Shown in pieces: positions 10,001 through 20,200 of a DNA stretch of 64,000 nt. Numbering within the stretch: position 1 is the first letter of the stretch; each line of letters starts with the position of its first letter. The stretch comes from Kutzneria chonburiensis (GTDB lineage: Bacteria; Actinomycetota; Actinomycetes; Mycobacteriales; Pseudonocardiaceae): contig NZ_CP097263.1 in the NCBI RefSeq assembly GCF_028622115.1, positions 1,488,001-1,552,000 of the forward strand. The letters run 5' to 3'. Made by a program: the position numbers and the translations under genes. The notes under the pieces were generated by a model. The model ran no database searches. It worked only from the letters and a program-made list of their open reading frames with translations, and had not been told where the DNA came from.

Positions 10001-11462
10001 TGAGCAGCTGGATGGCACTGATCGGCGCGGACGGGTCGTCGGCGGCCGCGCGCAGGACCGTGATCAGGCGCTGCACCATGAGCTCGGCCGTTGCCCGGTC
10101 GAACAGGTCGGTGGCGAACTCCAGCATGCCGGTCAGGCCGTCGGCGGACTCGCCGAGGCTGAGCGACAGGTCGAACTTGGCCACGCCGGCGTCCACCGAC
10201 TCGATCTCACCGGCCAGGTCGAGCTCGGCCGCCGCGTTGTTCTGGAAGATCAGCATCGTCTGGAACAACGGGTGGTGCGACAGCGACCGGGTCGGCTGCA
10301 GGGCGTCAACCAGCCGTTCGAACGGCACGTCCTGGTTGGCGAAGGCGGCCAGGTCGGCGTCGCGGACGCGGGTCAGCAGGTCGTGGAAGGTGGGGTTGCC
10401 GCTCAGGTCGGTGCGCAGCACGACCGTGTTGACGAAGAAGCCGACCATGTCTTCCAGGGCTTCGTCGCCGCGGCCGGCGACGACCGTGCCGAGCGGAATG
10501 TCGTTGCCGGCGCCGAGCTTCTCGAACAGCACCGCCAATGCCGCCTGCACGACCATGAACAGCGTCGTGCCGGTTTCCCTGGCCAGCCCGGACAACCGCG
10601 CGTGCAGCTCGGGCTCGACCGCGACATCGACGTAATCGCCTTGGTAGCTGGCGACATTCGGCCTCGGCCGGTCGGTCGGGATCTCCAGCAGCTCCGGCAG
10701 GCCGGCCAGCTTCGCTGTCCAGTACTCGACCTGCTCGTCGATCGGCAGGTTTTGTTGCCACACGGCGTAATCCGCGTACTGGACGGGCAGCGGCTGCCAA
10801 GTCGGCTCCACGCCGTCGACCCGGGCCGTGTAGGCGGCCGAGAGGTCACGGCAGAGCGGCGCGAACGACCAGCCGTCGCTGACGATGTGGTGCACCACCA
10901 ACACAAGGAGGTTGCCGTCGAACAGGGTGGCGCGGATCGGGAGGTCGGTCGTCAGCTCAAAGCCGCGCCGGGCCTCGGCTTCCGGGGTGTCAGCCGGGCC
11001 GGCGATGACCAGCGGGAGACGGGCGTCGGTCAGGATCTCCTGGCGGGGACGGCCGTCGGTGCTGGGGAAGACGGTGCAGAGCGACTCGTGCCGGGTGAGG
11101 ACGTCGTTGAGGGCGGCCTCCAGGGCGGTCGGATCGACCGCGCCGGTAAATCGGATGGCCAGGGGGACGTTGTACGTGGCGTTGGGGCCTTCGAGCTGGT
11201 GCAGGAACCAGAGCCGGCGCTGGGCATGGGAAAGCGGGATCTCGGCCGGGCGCGGGCCGGCGGTGACGCGGCTGCGGGTGGCGGCTGCGTCGTCGAGACG
11301 GGCCGCGAGTTCGGCGACGGTCGGGGCCTCGAACAGGTCGCGGACCTTGGGCTCGACGTCGAGCGCCGACCGGATGCGGCCGATCAGACGGGTGGCGAGC
11401 AGGGAATGCCCGCCCAGGTCGAAGAAGCTGTCGTCGATGGTGACCCGGTCGACGGTCAGCAC
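7041..11462 (-). CDS. NRPS subunit 2, C-terminal part: T-C-A-T-E (modules 5 end and 6), separated by a frameshift
   Basis: 1473 residues as read. This frame begins inside a thiolation domain ([15 protein letters not shown]) whose adenylation domain lies in the overlapping frame upstream, so it is the continuation of the gene starting at 17269, not an independent gene; no ribosome-binding site precedes 11462. Domains: T5, C6 (HHIVSDGW), A6 ([11 protein letters not shown]; code read as D-A-W-T-V-A-A-V-C-K, Phe), T6 with the GGDSI variant usual before epimerases, and E6 ([20 protein letters not shown]). The E domain converts the sixth residue to the D form, predicted D-Phe. With the frame restored the whole subunit is about 3409 residues. 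Its stop overlaps the NRPS3 start. Confidence 0.93.
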   Translation of the reverse strand: MLTVDRVTIDDSFFDLGGHSLLATRLIGRIRSALDVEPKVRDLFEAPTVAELAARLDDAAATRSRVTAGPRPAEIPLSHAQRRLWFLHQLEGPNATYNVPLAIRFTGAVDPTALEAALNDVLTRHESLCTVFPSTDGRPRQEILTDARLPLVIAGPADTPEAEARRGFELTTDLPIRATLFDGNLLVLVVHHIVSDGWSFAPLCRDLSAAYTARVDGVEPTWQPLPVQYADYAVWQQNLPIDEQVEYWTAKLAGLPELLEIPTDRPRPNVASYQGDYVDVAVEPELHARLSGLARETGTTLFMVVQAALAVLFEKLGAGNDIPLGTVVAGRGDEALEDMVGFFVNTVVLRTDLSGNPTFHDLLTRVRDADLAAFANQDVPFERLVDALQPTRSLSHHPLFQTMLIFQNNAAAELDLAGEIESVDAGVAKFDLSLSLGESADGLTGMLEFATDLFDRATAELMVQRLITVLRAAADDPSAPISAIQLLTPAERDRTLVDWNASTEDVPQLTVPELFARRVTENPDAPALIFEGTELSYTELDRRSNQLARLLIDQHVGPESFVAVALPRSIDMVVTVLAVHKAGGAYLPIDPTYPADRIAYMLEDCAPVLTIDQPLDASAFDDAPLDARAGSTNSAYVIYTSGSTGRPKGVVVTHAGVASLLTQQMRAFEVGAGSRVLQFAALSFDAAAWELCMSLLSGACLVVAPPERVMPGETMAALVAETEVTHVTLPPTALSVLPDMPSVTTLVVAGEACPPALTGQWSQGRRMINAYGPTETTVCATMSAPVHGEVVAPIGRPIVNAQVYVLDAALNPVAPGVVGELYVAGAGLARGYLHRSALTSERFVANPFGAAGTRMYRTGDLARWTADGELEYIGRADHQVKVRGFRIELGEIENVLEHQDTVDRATVVVLDGKIVAYVVGEADQESVKDLLPEYMVPAAYVRLDALPLLPNGKIDRKALPAPDYTAGSSGVAARTPREELLAGLFAEVLGVPTVSVDDGFFHLGGDSILSIQLVARARAAGLVVTAKDVFQHQTVEALALVATEASDVESDPDAGIGRFAPTPIMHWLRELGGPSNGFNQSMVVDLPADLTQERLVEALQALLDTHDALRLQLLPDGDLEVRPRDAVTAVLHEGDFATAAEWLNPLEGKVFRAVRDGDKLLVVVHHLAVDGVSWRILVPDLHDAIAGKPLAPATFSVREWSQRLHAQDRLSELPLWREVVQAKDFLPELDPSRDTVATLREVTMTLSPEETEPLLTTLPAAVHGTVDDVLLAGLALAVQRWRGLTEPVLVDMESHGRPDDIDTSRTVGWFTALAPIRLDPGDDEAQAIKRVKEQRRALPDNGIGYGQLRYLHGHDELVASPRLGFNYLGRFPSTTDVVDGPPGREPDMPATHTVQLSAVTEDTAEGPRLTATWQWPSALLTEAEVTELATLWFAALRSLAGRDDTGGYTPSDLFLALDQDEIEALEAELRFAE
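7324..7349. repeat. Intragenic palindrome, GACAACA-N2-TGTTGTC family, copy 1
   Basis: 12-base perfect arms (ccgtcgacaaca / tgttgtcgacgg) with a 2-base centre, inside the epimerization domain of module 6. It encodes TTDVV with ACA ACA GAT GTT GTC codons. Confidence 0.6.
9219..9234. repeat. Intragenic palindrome, GACAACA-N2-TGTTGTC family, copy 2
   Basis: Arms 9219-9225 and 9228-9234, centre AG, in the module 6 adenylation domain, encoding TTLVV in the [11 protein letters not shown] segment. Confidence 0.6.
9275..9293. repeat. Intragenic palindrome GTAACG-N7-CGTTAC, copy 1
   Basis: Arms 9275-9280 and 9288-9293 in the module 6 adenylation domain, encoding VTHVTLP. The leucine is a TTA codon (9276-9278 on the complementary strand). 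Confidence 0.5.
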
Positions 11463-14400
11463 GGCGGCGAACAGTCCACAGAGGACTTCCTCACGGGGGT
11501 GCGCGGGGCACGGCCGGCGCCGGCCGTGAAGTCGGGGGCGGGCAGGGCCTTGCGGTCGATCTTGCCGTTGGGCAGCAGCGGCAGCGCGTCGAGCCGCACG
11601 TAGGCGGCCGGCACCATGTACTCGGGCAGCAGTTCGCGGGCGGCGGCGGGATCGGGCGTGCCGACCACGTAGGCCACGATGCGGTCGTCACGGACGACAA
11701 CCGTTGCCTGCTCGACGGTGTCCTGGTGTTCGAGGACGTTCTCGATCTCGCCGAGCTCGATGCGGAAGCCGCGCAGCTTGACCTGGTGATCGGCGCGGCC
11801 GAGGTAGTCGAGCTGGCCGTCGGCGGTCCAGCGGGCAAGGTCGCCGGTGCGGTACATGCGAGTGCCGGGCGCGCCGAAGGGGTTGGCGACGAAGCGTTCC
11901 GCCGACAACGCGGAGCGGTGCAGGTAGCCGCGAGCGAGGCCCGCGCCCGCCACGTACAGCTCGCCGACGACGCCGGGGGCGACCGGCCGCAGGTAGGCGT
12001 CCAGGACGTACACCTGGGCGTTGACGATCGGGCGGCCGATCGGGGCCACGACCTCGCCGCTGACCGGCGCGCTCATGGTGGCGCACACCGTGGTCTCGGT
12101 CGGACCGTAGGCGTTGATCATGCGACGGCCCTGGGACCACTGGCCGAGCAAGGCCGGTGAGCAGGCCTCGCCGGCGACAACAAGTGTTGTCACGGAGGGC
12201 AGGTCCGGGAGCTCGGCCAGGGCGGTCGGCGGTAACGTCACATGCGTTACTTCGGTCTCGGCGACCAGCTCGGCCAGCGGTGCACCGGGCATCACCCGCT
12301 CCTGCGGGGCCAGCACGACACAGGCGCCGGAGAGCAGACCCATGCACAGTTCCCACGCGGCAGCGTCGAAGCTGAGCGCCGCGAACTGGAGGACTCGGCT
12401 GCCGACACCGACTTCGAAGGCCCGCATCTGCTGCGTCAGCAGGCTGGCGACACCGGCGTGCGTGACGACGACGCCCTTGGGGCGGCCGGTCGAACCCGAG
12501 GTGTAGATGACATAGGCCGAGTTCGTGAGTCCTGCGCGGGCGTCCAGCGGGCCGTCGTCGAAGGCTGAAGCGTCGAGCGGCTGGTCGATCGTGAGAACCG
12601 GGCCGCAGTCTTCGAGCATGTAGGCGATGCGGTCGGCCGGGTACGTCGGGTCGATCGGCAGGTACGCTCCGCCCGCCTTGTGCACGGCCAGCAACGTCAC
12701 GACCATGTCGATGGACCGGGGAAGGGCCACTGCGACAAAGCTCTCCGGGCCGACATGCCTCTCGATGAGCAGCCGGGCGAGCTGGTTGGCGCGCCGGTCG
12801 AGCTCGCCGTAGCTCAACTCCGTGCCCTCGAAGATGAGCGCCCGGGCGCGGGAGTTCTCATCGACCCGAACAGCGAAGAGCTCGGGCACGGTGAGCTGGG
12901 GAACCTCCTCCGCCGACGCGTTCCACTCGACCACTGCACGCTGGCGTTCAGTGGCGTTCAACACCTGGTGTGAGCCGATACGGGCCGAGGGGTCGGCGGC
13001 GACCGCCCGGAGCACGGTCACCAAGCGGGACAACAGGTTCTGCGCCGTGGCGGCGTCGAACAGATCGGTGGCGTACTCGAGACTGCACTCGATGCCGTCG
13101 GCCGATTCACGCAGGTTGAACGACAGGTCGAACTTGGCCACGCCGGTGTCGAGATCCTCGACCGTGCCGGTGAGGCCCGGCATCTCGACCGTGCCGGCGT
13201 CGGTGCCCTGGAGGATGACCATCACCTGGAACAGCGGGTGATGGGCCAGCGAGCGCGCCGGGTTGACCCGCTCGACGACCAGCTCGAACGGCACATCCTG
13301 GTTCGCGAAGGCCGCCAGGTCGGTGTCACGGACGCGGGTCAGCAGCTCGCCGAACGTCGGGTTGCCGCTCAGGTCGGTGCGCAGCACGACCGTGTTGACG
13401 AAGAAGCCGATCAGCTCGTCCAGCGTCTCATCGGACCGGCCGGCGACCACCGTGCCCAGCGGGATGTCGGTGCCGCCGCCGAGGGCATTGAGCAGGGTTC
13501 CCAGGGCCGCCTGTATCACCATGAACAGCGTGGTTCCGTTGGCACGCGCCAGTTTCACCAGCTCTGCGTGCAGGCCGGCGTCGATGTGCTCCGTAACCGT
13601 CGAGCCGACGAAGCTCGCCGCCGGTCCACGCGGCCGGTCCAGCGGCAGTTCCAGCAGTTCCGGCGCACCGGCCAGCTGCCCCGCCCAGAAGTCCAGCTGC
13701 TCGTCCACCGGCAGCTTTCGTTGCCACAGGGCGTAATCCGCATACTGCACCGGCAGCGGCCGCCACTCCGGGACGTTGCCGCCGAGTCGGGCCCCATAGG
13801 CCTCGGACAGGTCACGCACCAGCGGCGCGAACGACCAGCCATCGGCCGCGATGTGATGCATCACCAGCGTGACCACGTGCTCAGACCCCTGCGACACAAG
13901 CGAAACCCGCAGCGGGACCTCGGCAGTCAGATCGAAGGCATATCGCTCCGGCGCGGGGTCGTCGACCAGCTCCGGCTCGTAGGCATCGAGGATGACCTGG
14001 CTGACTTCGCCGTCGACCTCGCGGAACACGGTCCGCAGCGGCTCGTGGCGGGCGGTCAGGTCGGCCAGCGCCAGCCGCAGCGCCTCGACATCGAGCGACC
14101 CGGACAGGTGCAGCGCCAGGGGAATGTTGTACGTGGCGCTGGGACCTTCGAGCTTGTGCAGGAACCACAGGCGTTGCTGCGCAAAGGAAAGCGGGAGTCG
14201 CTCGGGACGCTTGCCCCGCACCAGGGTTGGCTTGGCACCGACGGAGGCGTCCACCCGCGCGGCGAGGCCGGCGACCGTCGGGTCCTCGAACAGGGCCCGG
14301 ATCGGGACATCGACATCGAACGCGGTCCGGATGCGGTTGACCAGCTTGGTCGCCAGCAGGGAATGGCCGCCGAGGTCGAAGAAGTTGTCCTCGACGCCGA

Positions 14401-17269
14401 CCTCCGTGCCCAGGACCTCGGCGAACAGGCCGAGCAGTGACGACTCGGTGCCGGAAGCGGCGGCGCGGGAGGAGACGGTGGTGAAGACCGGGGCGGGCAG
14501 GGCCTTGCGGTCGACCTTGCCGTTGGAGTTCAGAGGCAGCACGTCGAGAGGCATGAATGCGGCGGGCACCATGTACTCGGGCAGCGCGGCGGCGACGTGG
14601 GCACGGAGGTCGGCGTCGGCGACGGGGGAGCCCACGTAGTAGGCGACGACGCGGCGGTCGCCGGCGGCGTGCTCGTAGGTGGTGACGGAAACCTGGCTGA
14701 TGGCGGCATGCCCGGCCAGCACGGCCTCGATCTCGCCGAGCTCGATGCGGAAGCCGCGGATCTTGACCTGCCCGTCGCCACGGCCGACGAACTCGATCTG
14801 GCCGTCGGCGGTCCAGCGGACGAGGTCGCCGGTGCGGTACATGCGACGGCCGCCGGCGACGGCGACGAAGCGCTCGGCGGTGAGGGCCGGGCGGTTCCAG
14901 TAGCCGCGGGCGAGCCCGGCGCCGCTGAGGTAGAGCTCGCCGACCACACCGGGCGGCACCGGCTGGAGGTGCTGGTCCAGTACCGCGGCCTGCATGTTGT
15001 CCATGGCCCGGCCGATCGGCGGCACGCCGGCGAAGTCGGGGGACAGGCGCAGGTAGGTGGCGAAGGTGGTGGTCTCGGTCGGCCCGTAGACGTGGACAAC
15101 AGTTGTTGTCGGGCACAGGTCCATCACGCGGCGCATGGCCGCCGGGGAGGCGAGTTCGCCGCCGGTCCACACCTCGTGCACGCCGGCGAAGGCCAGCGGC
15201 TGCTCCTCGGCGATCACGTTGAACAGCGCGGTCGTCAGGAACACGCTGGTGATCCGCTCCGACACCAGCAACGAAGCCAGCGCGGACATGTCGACCTGGC
15301 CGGCGGGGGCGACGACCACCGAGTGGCCGGCCAGCAGTGGCACCCAGACCTCGTAGGTGGCGGCGTCGAAGGCGTGCGAAGAGTGCACGAGCACCCGCCG
15401 CTGCGCCTCGCCGTGCCAGCAATGATCATCGGCCAGCGCCACGATGTCCTCGTGGGTGATGGCCACGCCCTTGGGGTTGCCGGTGGAACCCGAGGTGTAC
15501 ATGACGTAGGCCAGCTGCCGCGGATCGACCGTGACACCCGGGTCGGAGTCGTCGGAAGTCAGATCGGTGGCGAGGATCTCCACCACACCGTCCAAACCGG
15601 ACGGACGGTCGACCAGCAGCACCGGTGCGCCGGTTTCCTCGATGACCCAGCGCATCCGCGACGACGGGTAGCTCGCGTGCAGCGGCACGTACACGCCGCC
15701 GGCCTTCAGCACGGCCAGCTCGGCGACGATCAGGTCCACCGAACGGTCCATCAGCACCGCGACCGGCGTCTCGACCCCGACCCCGGCAGCGATCAGCCTG
15801 TGCGCCAACCGGTTGGCCCGAAGGTCCAGCTCACGGTAGGTCAAGGCGTCGACCACGGCCACCGCGTCGGGAGTCCGGGCGACCTGCTCGGCGAACCGGC
15901 TCAGAACTGAACCGTCCGGTACAGCGCGGATCGTGTCGTTCCACGCCGCGAGGTCCCGCTCCTCCGCGGCCGTCAGCAGCGGCAACGCGCTCAGACGCAC
16001 GTCCGCGTTGTCAGCGACAGCCGTGAGGAGGGCGACGAAGCGATCGACCAAAGTCTGAGCGCCGGCCGGGGTGAACAGGTCGACGGCGTAGTCCAGGTCG
16101 CAGACCAGCCCGACGGCGGTCTCCTGCATGCTGAACGACAGGTCGAACTTGGCCGCGCCGGCCCCGATCAGCTCCACCGACACGTCAAGCCCCGGCAGCG
16201 ACGCGGTCAGCTCGCCCGGCTTCTCGAACGTCAGCGCCACCTGGAACAGAGGGTGGTGGCCCAGCGACCGCGTCGGGTTGAGCAGCTCGACCAGCCGGTC
16301 GAAGGCAACGTCCTGGTGGTCGAACGCGGCCAGGTTGGTCTGCCGCACCCGGTCCAGCAGCTCGACGAACAGCGGATCACCGGACAGGTCGTTGCGCAGC
16401 ACGACCGTGTTGATGAAGAACCCGACGAGGTCGTCAAGGGCCTCGTCGTCACGGCCGGCGACCGGCGTCCCGATCGGCACGTCGACATCGCCGCCCAGCC
16501 GCCCGAGCAGCGTCGCCAACGCGGCCTGGGCGACCATGAACACCGTGGTGTCGGTCCGCTTGGCCAGCTCCGCCAACCGACCTTGCACGTCAGCCGGGAT
16601 CGTGAAGTCGAGCGTCGCGCCCCGGTAGGACGCCGTCGCCGGGCGCGACTTGTCCAGCGGCAGCTGGAGCAGCTCCGGCAGGTCGACCAACTGCCTGCGC
16701 CAGAAGGAAAGCTGTTCGGTGAGCAGGCTGTCCGGGTCGTCCTCGGACCCGAGCACCTCGGCCTTCCACAGCGTGTAGTCCGTGTACTGCACCGGCAACG
16801 GCTCGAACGCCGGCTCGCTGCCGGCAACCCGTGCCGTGTAAGCGAAAGACAGGTCGTTGCACAGCGGGCCCATGGACCAGCCGTCGGCCACGATGTGGTG
16901 CATCACGAGCATCAGCACGTGCCGCTCGGGTGCGACCCGGAACAGGCTGGCCCGCAACGGAGTCTCGGCCAGCAGATCGAACTTGTGCCGGGCGGCGGCT
17001 TCCATCGCCGCCGTCACGTTCGACACAGGCTGCGCCTCAAGCGAGACCGATACGTCCACAACGGACTGAACGGGATTGCCTTCTACCTCAGGGTAAACAG
17101 TCCGCAACGACGAGTGCCGTTGCACGACGTCGTTCAGCGCGGACCGCAGCGCCGGCACATCCAGCGGACCGGACATGCGCAGCACCAAGGGAATGTTGTA
17201 CGTGGCGCTCGGGCCCTCAAGGCGGTGCAGGAACCACAGCCGCCGCTGGGCGTGGGACAGCGGAATCAC
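11456..17269 (-). CDS. NRPS subunit 2, N-terminal part: C-A-T-C-A (modules 4 and 5), ends at a frameshift
   Basis: 1937 residues as read. The GTG at 17269 overlaps the NRPS1 stop (GTGA); the longer in-frame extension is a shadow of NRPS1. Domains: C4 (1-440, HHIVADGW ~125), A4 (~450-920, [11 protein letters not shown]; code read as D-A-Y-F-W-G-V-T-F-K, Ile-like, low confidence), T4 (Ser ~970), C5 (~1020-1450, HHIAADGW), A5 (~1453-1920, D-A-W-T-V-A-A-V-C-K, Phe). After RTP near residue 1922 the frame changes and terminates 15 codons later. Inserting one G in the run at 11495-11499 restores [14 protein letters not shown] and joins the T5 domain. Both C domains are of the LCL type ([21 protein letters not shown]). 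Confidence 0.93.
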   Translation of the reverse strand: MIPLSHAQRRLWFLHRLEGPSATYNIPLVLRMSGPLDVPALRSALNDVVQRHSSLRTVYPEVEGNPVQSVVDVSVSLEAQPVSNVTAAMEAAARHKFDLLAETPLRASLFRVAPERHVLMLVMHHIVADGWSMGPLCNDLSFAYTARVAGSEPAFEPLPVQYTDYTLWKAEVLGSEDDPDSLLTEQLSFWRRQLVDLPELLQLPLDKSRPATASYRGATLDFTIPADVQGRLAELAKRTDTTVFMVAQAALATLLGRLGGDVDVPIGTPVAGRDDEALDDLVGFFINTVVLRNDLSGDPLFVELLDRVRQTNLAAFDHQDVAFDRLVELLNPTRSLGHHPLFQVALTFEKPGELTASLPGLDVSVELIGAGAAKFDLSFSMQETAVGLVCDLDYAVDLFTPAGAQTLVDRFVALLTAVADNADVRLSALPLLTAAEERDLAAWNDTIRAVPDGSVLSRFAEQVARTPDAVAVVDALTYRELDLRANRLAHRLIAAGVGVETPVAVLMDRSVDLIVAELAVLKAGGVYVPLHASYPSSRMRWVIEETGAPVLLVDRPSGLDGVVEILATDLTSDDSDPGVTVDPRQLAYVMYTSGSTGNPKGVAITHEDIVALADDHCWHGEAQRRVLVHSSHAFDAATYEVWVPLLAGHSVVVAPAGQVDMSALASLLVSERITSVFLTTALFNVIAEEQPLAFAGVHEVWTGGELASPAAMRRVMDLCPTTTVVHVYGPTETTTFATYLRLSPDFAGVPPIGRAMDNMQAAVLDQHLQPVPPGVVGELYLSGAGLARGYWNRPALTAERFVAVAGGRRMYRTGDLVRWTADGQIEFVGRGDGQVKIRGFRIELGEIEAVLAGHAAISQVSVTTYEHAAGDRRVVAYYVGSPVADADLRAHVAAALPEYMVPAAFMPLDVLPLNSNGKVDRKALPAPVFTTVSSRAAASGTESSLLGLFAEVLGTEVGVEDNFFDLGGHSLLATKLVNRIRTAFDVDVPIRALFEDPTVAGLAARVDASVGAKPTLVRGKRPERLPLSFAQQRLWFLHKLEGPSATYNIPLALHLSGSLDVEALRLALADLTARHEPLRTVFREVDGEVSQVILDAYEPELVDDPAPERYAFDLTAEVPLRVSLVSQGSEHVVTLVMHHIAADGWSFAPLVRDLSEAYGARLGGNVPEWRPLPVQYADYALWQRKLPVDEQLDFWAGQLAGAPELLELPLDRPRGPAASFVGSTVTEHIDAGLHAELVKLARANGTTLFMVIQAALGTLLNALGGGTDIPLGTVVAGRSDETLDELIGFFVNTVVLRTDLSGNPTFGELLTRVRDTDLAAFANQDVPFELVVERVNPARSLAHHPLFQVMVILQGTDAGTVEMPGLTGTVEDLDTGVAKFDLSFNLRESADGIECSLEYATDLFDAATAQNLLSRLVTVLRAVAADPSARIGSHQVLNATERQRAVVEWNASAEEVPQLTVPELFAVRVDENSRARALIFEGTELSYGELDRRANQLARLLIERHVGPESFVAVALPRSIDMVVTLLAVHKAGGAYLPIDPTYPADRIAYMLEDCGPVLTIDQPLDASAFDDGPLDARAGLTNSAYVIYTSGSTGRPKGVVVTHAGVASLLTQQMRAFEVGVGSRVLQFAALSFDAAAWELCMGLLSGACVVLAPQERVMPGAPLAELVAETEVTHVTLPPTALAELPDLPSVTTLVVAGEACSPALLGQWSQGRRMINAYGPTETTVCATMSAPVSGEVVAPIGRPIVNAQVYVLDAYLRPVAPGVVGELYVAGAGLARGYLHRSALSAERFVANPFGAPGTRMYRTGDLARWTADGQLDYLGRADHQVKLRGFRIELGEIENVLEHQDTVEQATVVVRDDRIVAYVVGTPDPAAARELLPEYMVPAAYVRLDALPLLPNGKIDRKALPAPDFTAGAGRAPRTPVRKSSVDCSPPC
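11495..11499. other. Single-base frameshift in NRPS2 (G5 run, G6 expected)
   Basis: On the coding strand the sequence reads CGC ACC CCC GTG AGG AAG; the module 6 paralogue has the RTPREE sequence at the same place. One extra C in the homopolymer (G on the plus strand) restores the frame exactly, and the total length 7041-17269 is then a multiple of three. A sequencing or assembly error is the simplest explanation; a genuine inactivating mutation is the alternative. Confidence 0.85.
12176..12191. repeat. Intragenic palindrome, GACAACA-N2-TGTTGTC family, copy 3
   Basis: Arms 12176-12182 and 12185-12191, centre AG, in the module 5 adenylation domain; the duplicate of copy 2. Confidence 0.6.
12232..12250. 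repeat. Intragenic palindrome GTAACG-N7-CGTTAC, copy 2
   Basis: Arms 12232-12237 and 12245-12250 in module 5, the duplicate of the copy at 9275, with a TTA codon at 12233-12235 on the coding (minus) strand. Confidence 0.5.
15095..15110. repeat. Intragenic palindrome, GACAACA-N2-TGTTGTC family, copy 4
   Basis: Arms 15095-15101 and 15104-15110, centre GT, in the module 4 adenylation domain just before VYGPTE, encoding TTTVV. Confidence 0.6.
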
Positions 17270-20200
17270 AACGCCTCCTGGGTGCGCGGCCGCAGCGCGG
17301 GCCGGGCCTTCGCGGGCTTGGTCAGGCGCGCCGCCACCGCCTCCGGGGTCGGCTGGTCGAACAGGGCGCGCAGGGAGAGCTCGGCGCCGAGGTCGGCGCG
17401 GATCCGGCTGATCAGCCGGGTGGCCAGCAGCGAATGGCCGCCGAGGTCGAAGAAGTTGTCCTCCACCCCGACCGAGGGCAGCCCGAGCACGTCCGCGAAC
17501 AGCGCGCACACCGTGCGCTCGCGGTCGTCCCGCGGCTCCCGGCTGCTCGCCTGGACGGCGTAATCGGGCGCTGGCAACGACTTCCGGTCCAGCTTGCGGT
17601 TCGCGGTCAGCGGCAGCACGTCCAGCCGCACGAACGCTGCCGGCACCATGTACTCCGGCAGCGCGTCGGCCACGTGCTTGCGCAGCACGTCCAGGTCCGC
17701 GTCGCCCACGACGTAGGCCACCAGCCGCTTGTCGCCGGGCTGGTCCTCGCGGACGATCACCGCCGCGTGCCGGACGTCCGGATGGGTGCCGATGCAGCCC
17801 TCGATCTCGCCCAGTTCGATGCGGAACCCCCGCACCTTGACCTGGTCGTCGACCCGGGCGATGAACTCCAGGTTGCCGTCGGTGCGCCACCGCCCGAGGT
17901 CGCCGGACCGGTACATCCGGCTGCCGGGCGGCCCGAACGGATCGGCGACGAACTTCGTCGCGGTCAGCCCGCGCCGGTTGTGGTAGCCGCGGGTGACCAG
18001 GTCGCCGGCGATGTAGAGCTCGCCCTGCACGCCCGGCGGCACCGGCCGCAAAGCCTTGTCCAGCACGTACATCCGGGTGTTCCAGATCGGCTTGCCGATG
18101 GTCACCACGCCGGCCCGCACCTCGTCGCCCGGCTCGATCCGGTACTCGGTGCAGCCGACCGTGGTCTCGGTCGGCCCGTACTCGTTGACCACGGTCGTCG
18201 ATGGGAAGCGCGCCCGCCACTGGTCCAGCACCTCGCCCATCAGCGACTCGCCGCCCAGCACCAGCTGCTCGGTGGGGGAGAAGGCATCCGGCAGGTTCAG
18301 CAGCAGCGGCAGGTGGCTCGGCGTGGCCTTGACGAAGGTCGGCTGCTGCGCCACCTGGCCCGCGTCGGCCGACCGGTCCAGGTCGACGATGGTGACGCAG
18401 CCGCCGGAGGTCAGCGTGGAGAACAGGCCGGTGACCGTGAGGTCGAACGACACCGGCGAGTGCACCAGCGACCGGCCGCCGACGCCGGGGTACGCCGACC
18501 GCGTCCACGACAGGTACTGGTTGAGCGAATCGTGTTGCACGACAACGCCCTTGGGACGGCCGGTCGACCCGGACGTGAAGATCACGAAGGCGGCATTGCC
18601 CGGCAACAAAGGAGAAACCGGGTTTTCGATTGGCCCTTCCAAGGCCGGCAACGAGGTCAGCGTCAGCACGGGGGAGACGTCGGAGACCATGAACTCCAGG
18701 CGGTCCGCCGGATACGACGGGTCGAGCGGGAGGTATGCGCCGCCGGCCTTGAGAATGCCCAGCAGGGCCACCACGAGATCGGTCGAGCGTGGCATCTTGA
18801 CCGCGACGAACTTCTCCGGCCCGACGCCCTGCTCGCGGAGCATCGAGGCCAGCTGGTTGGCCCGGGCGTTGAGCTCGGAGTAGGTCAGCGCCGAGTCTCC
18901 GAAAACCACGGCCTTGGCCGAAGGCGTTGCCGCCACTTGACGTTCGAACGACTCGACCAGCGTCGCCGACGGCACGTCACGGCCGAAGTCGTTCCACTCC
19001 TCGATCACCCGGCGACGCTCGGCCGACTCCAGCAGGTCCAGCGACCCGATCGGTCGAGTCGGATCGGCGACCACCGCCTCCAACACGCGAACCAGCCGGC
19101 GCGCCACCGAAGCGGCGGTTGACGGGTCCATGAGGTCGGTGGCGAACTCGACCTCGCCCTCCAGCCCGGCGGGCAGGCCGGTGAGGCTGGGCACCTCGCG
19201 GATGTTGAACGACAGGTCGAACTTGGAGATGCCGGTGTTGGCCTCGCCGATCTCCACCTGCACACCGGGCAGCGACAGCGTGGCGTCGCTGTTGTTCTGG
19301 TACGTCAACATGACCTGGTACAGCGGGGCGTGCGACAGCGACCGGGTCGGGTTGACCAGCTCGACCAGGCGCTCGAACGGCACCTCCTGGTTGGCGTACG
19401 CGGCCAGGCTGGTCTCCCGCACCCGGCGCAGCAGCTCGGTGAACGACGGGTCGCCGGAGGTGTCGTTGCGCATCACCAGCGTGTTCACGAAGAAGCCGAC
19501 CAGGTCGTCCAGCGCGGCGTCGGTGCGGCCGGCGACGGCGGTGCCGATCGGGATGTCCTCGCCGCCGCCCAACGCCGTCAGCAGCACGGCCATCGCCGCC
19601 TCGACGACCATGAACACCGTGGTGTCGGTGTCATGGGCCAGCTTCACCATCGCCTGGTGGATCTTGGCGTCGACGGTGAACGGCAGCAGGTCGCCGCGAT
19701 AGGTGGCAACCGCCGGGCGCGGCCGGTCGGCCGGCACGGTCACCAGCTCCGGCAGGCCCTTGAGCTGCTCCTTCCAGTGCTCCAGCTGACGGGTGACAAG
19801 GCTGTTGCCGTCCCGCTCGGAGCCGAGCACGTCCTGCTGCCACAGGGCGAAGTCCGGGTACTGCACCGGCAGCGGCTCGAACGCCGGTGGGTTGCCGGAA
19901 AGCCTTGCGGTGTAGGCGGTTTCGAGGTCACGGCAGAGCGGCGCCCACGACCAGCCGTCGCTGACGATGTGGTGCATGAGCATCAGCAGCACGTGCTCGG
20001 TCGGCGAGGCGGCGAACAGCGTGATCCGCACCGGTGCCCCGGCAGCGAGATCGAAGCCGTACTTCGCTTCCGCCACCACGACTTCGTCGATGTCTGAGGT
20101 CTCGACGACGTGCATCGGCGTGGTCTGCGGCAGCACCACCTGGTGCGGCTCGCCGTCGGTCTCGGCGAAGGCCGTGCGCAGCGATTCGTGCCGCCACAAC

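Larger units (their letters stand above)
11533..12940 (-). repeat. Module 5 A-domain copy of a tandem module duplication
   Basis: Counterpart of about 8578-9980. It shares long identical DNA stretches, the same two intragenic palindromes (12176 and 12232) and the same specificity code. Approximate limits. Confidence 0.7.

Noticed and set aside
7041-11462. Independent short NRPS gene beginning at 11462
   Set aside because: It starts in the middle of a thiolation domain, lacks a ribosome-binding site, and joins the upstream frame exactly when one base is added.
17270-18508. Extended start for NRPS2 upstream of 17269
   Set aside because: The extension is out of frame with NRPS1 and is arginine/glycine-rich shadow sequence; GTG at 17269 overlaps the NRPS1 stop.
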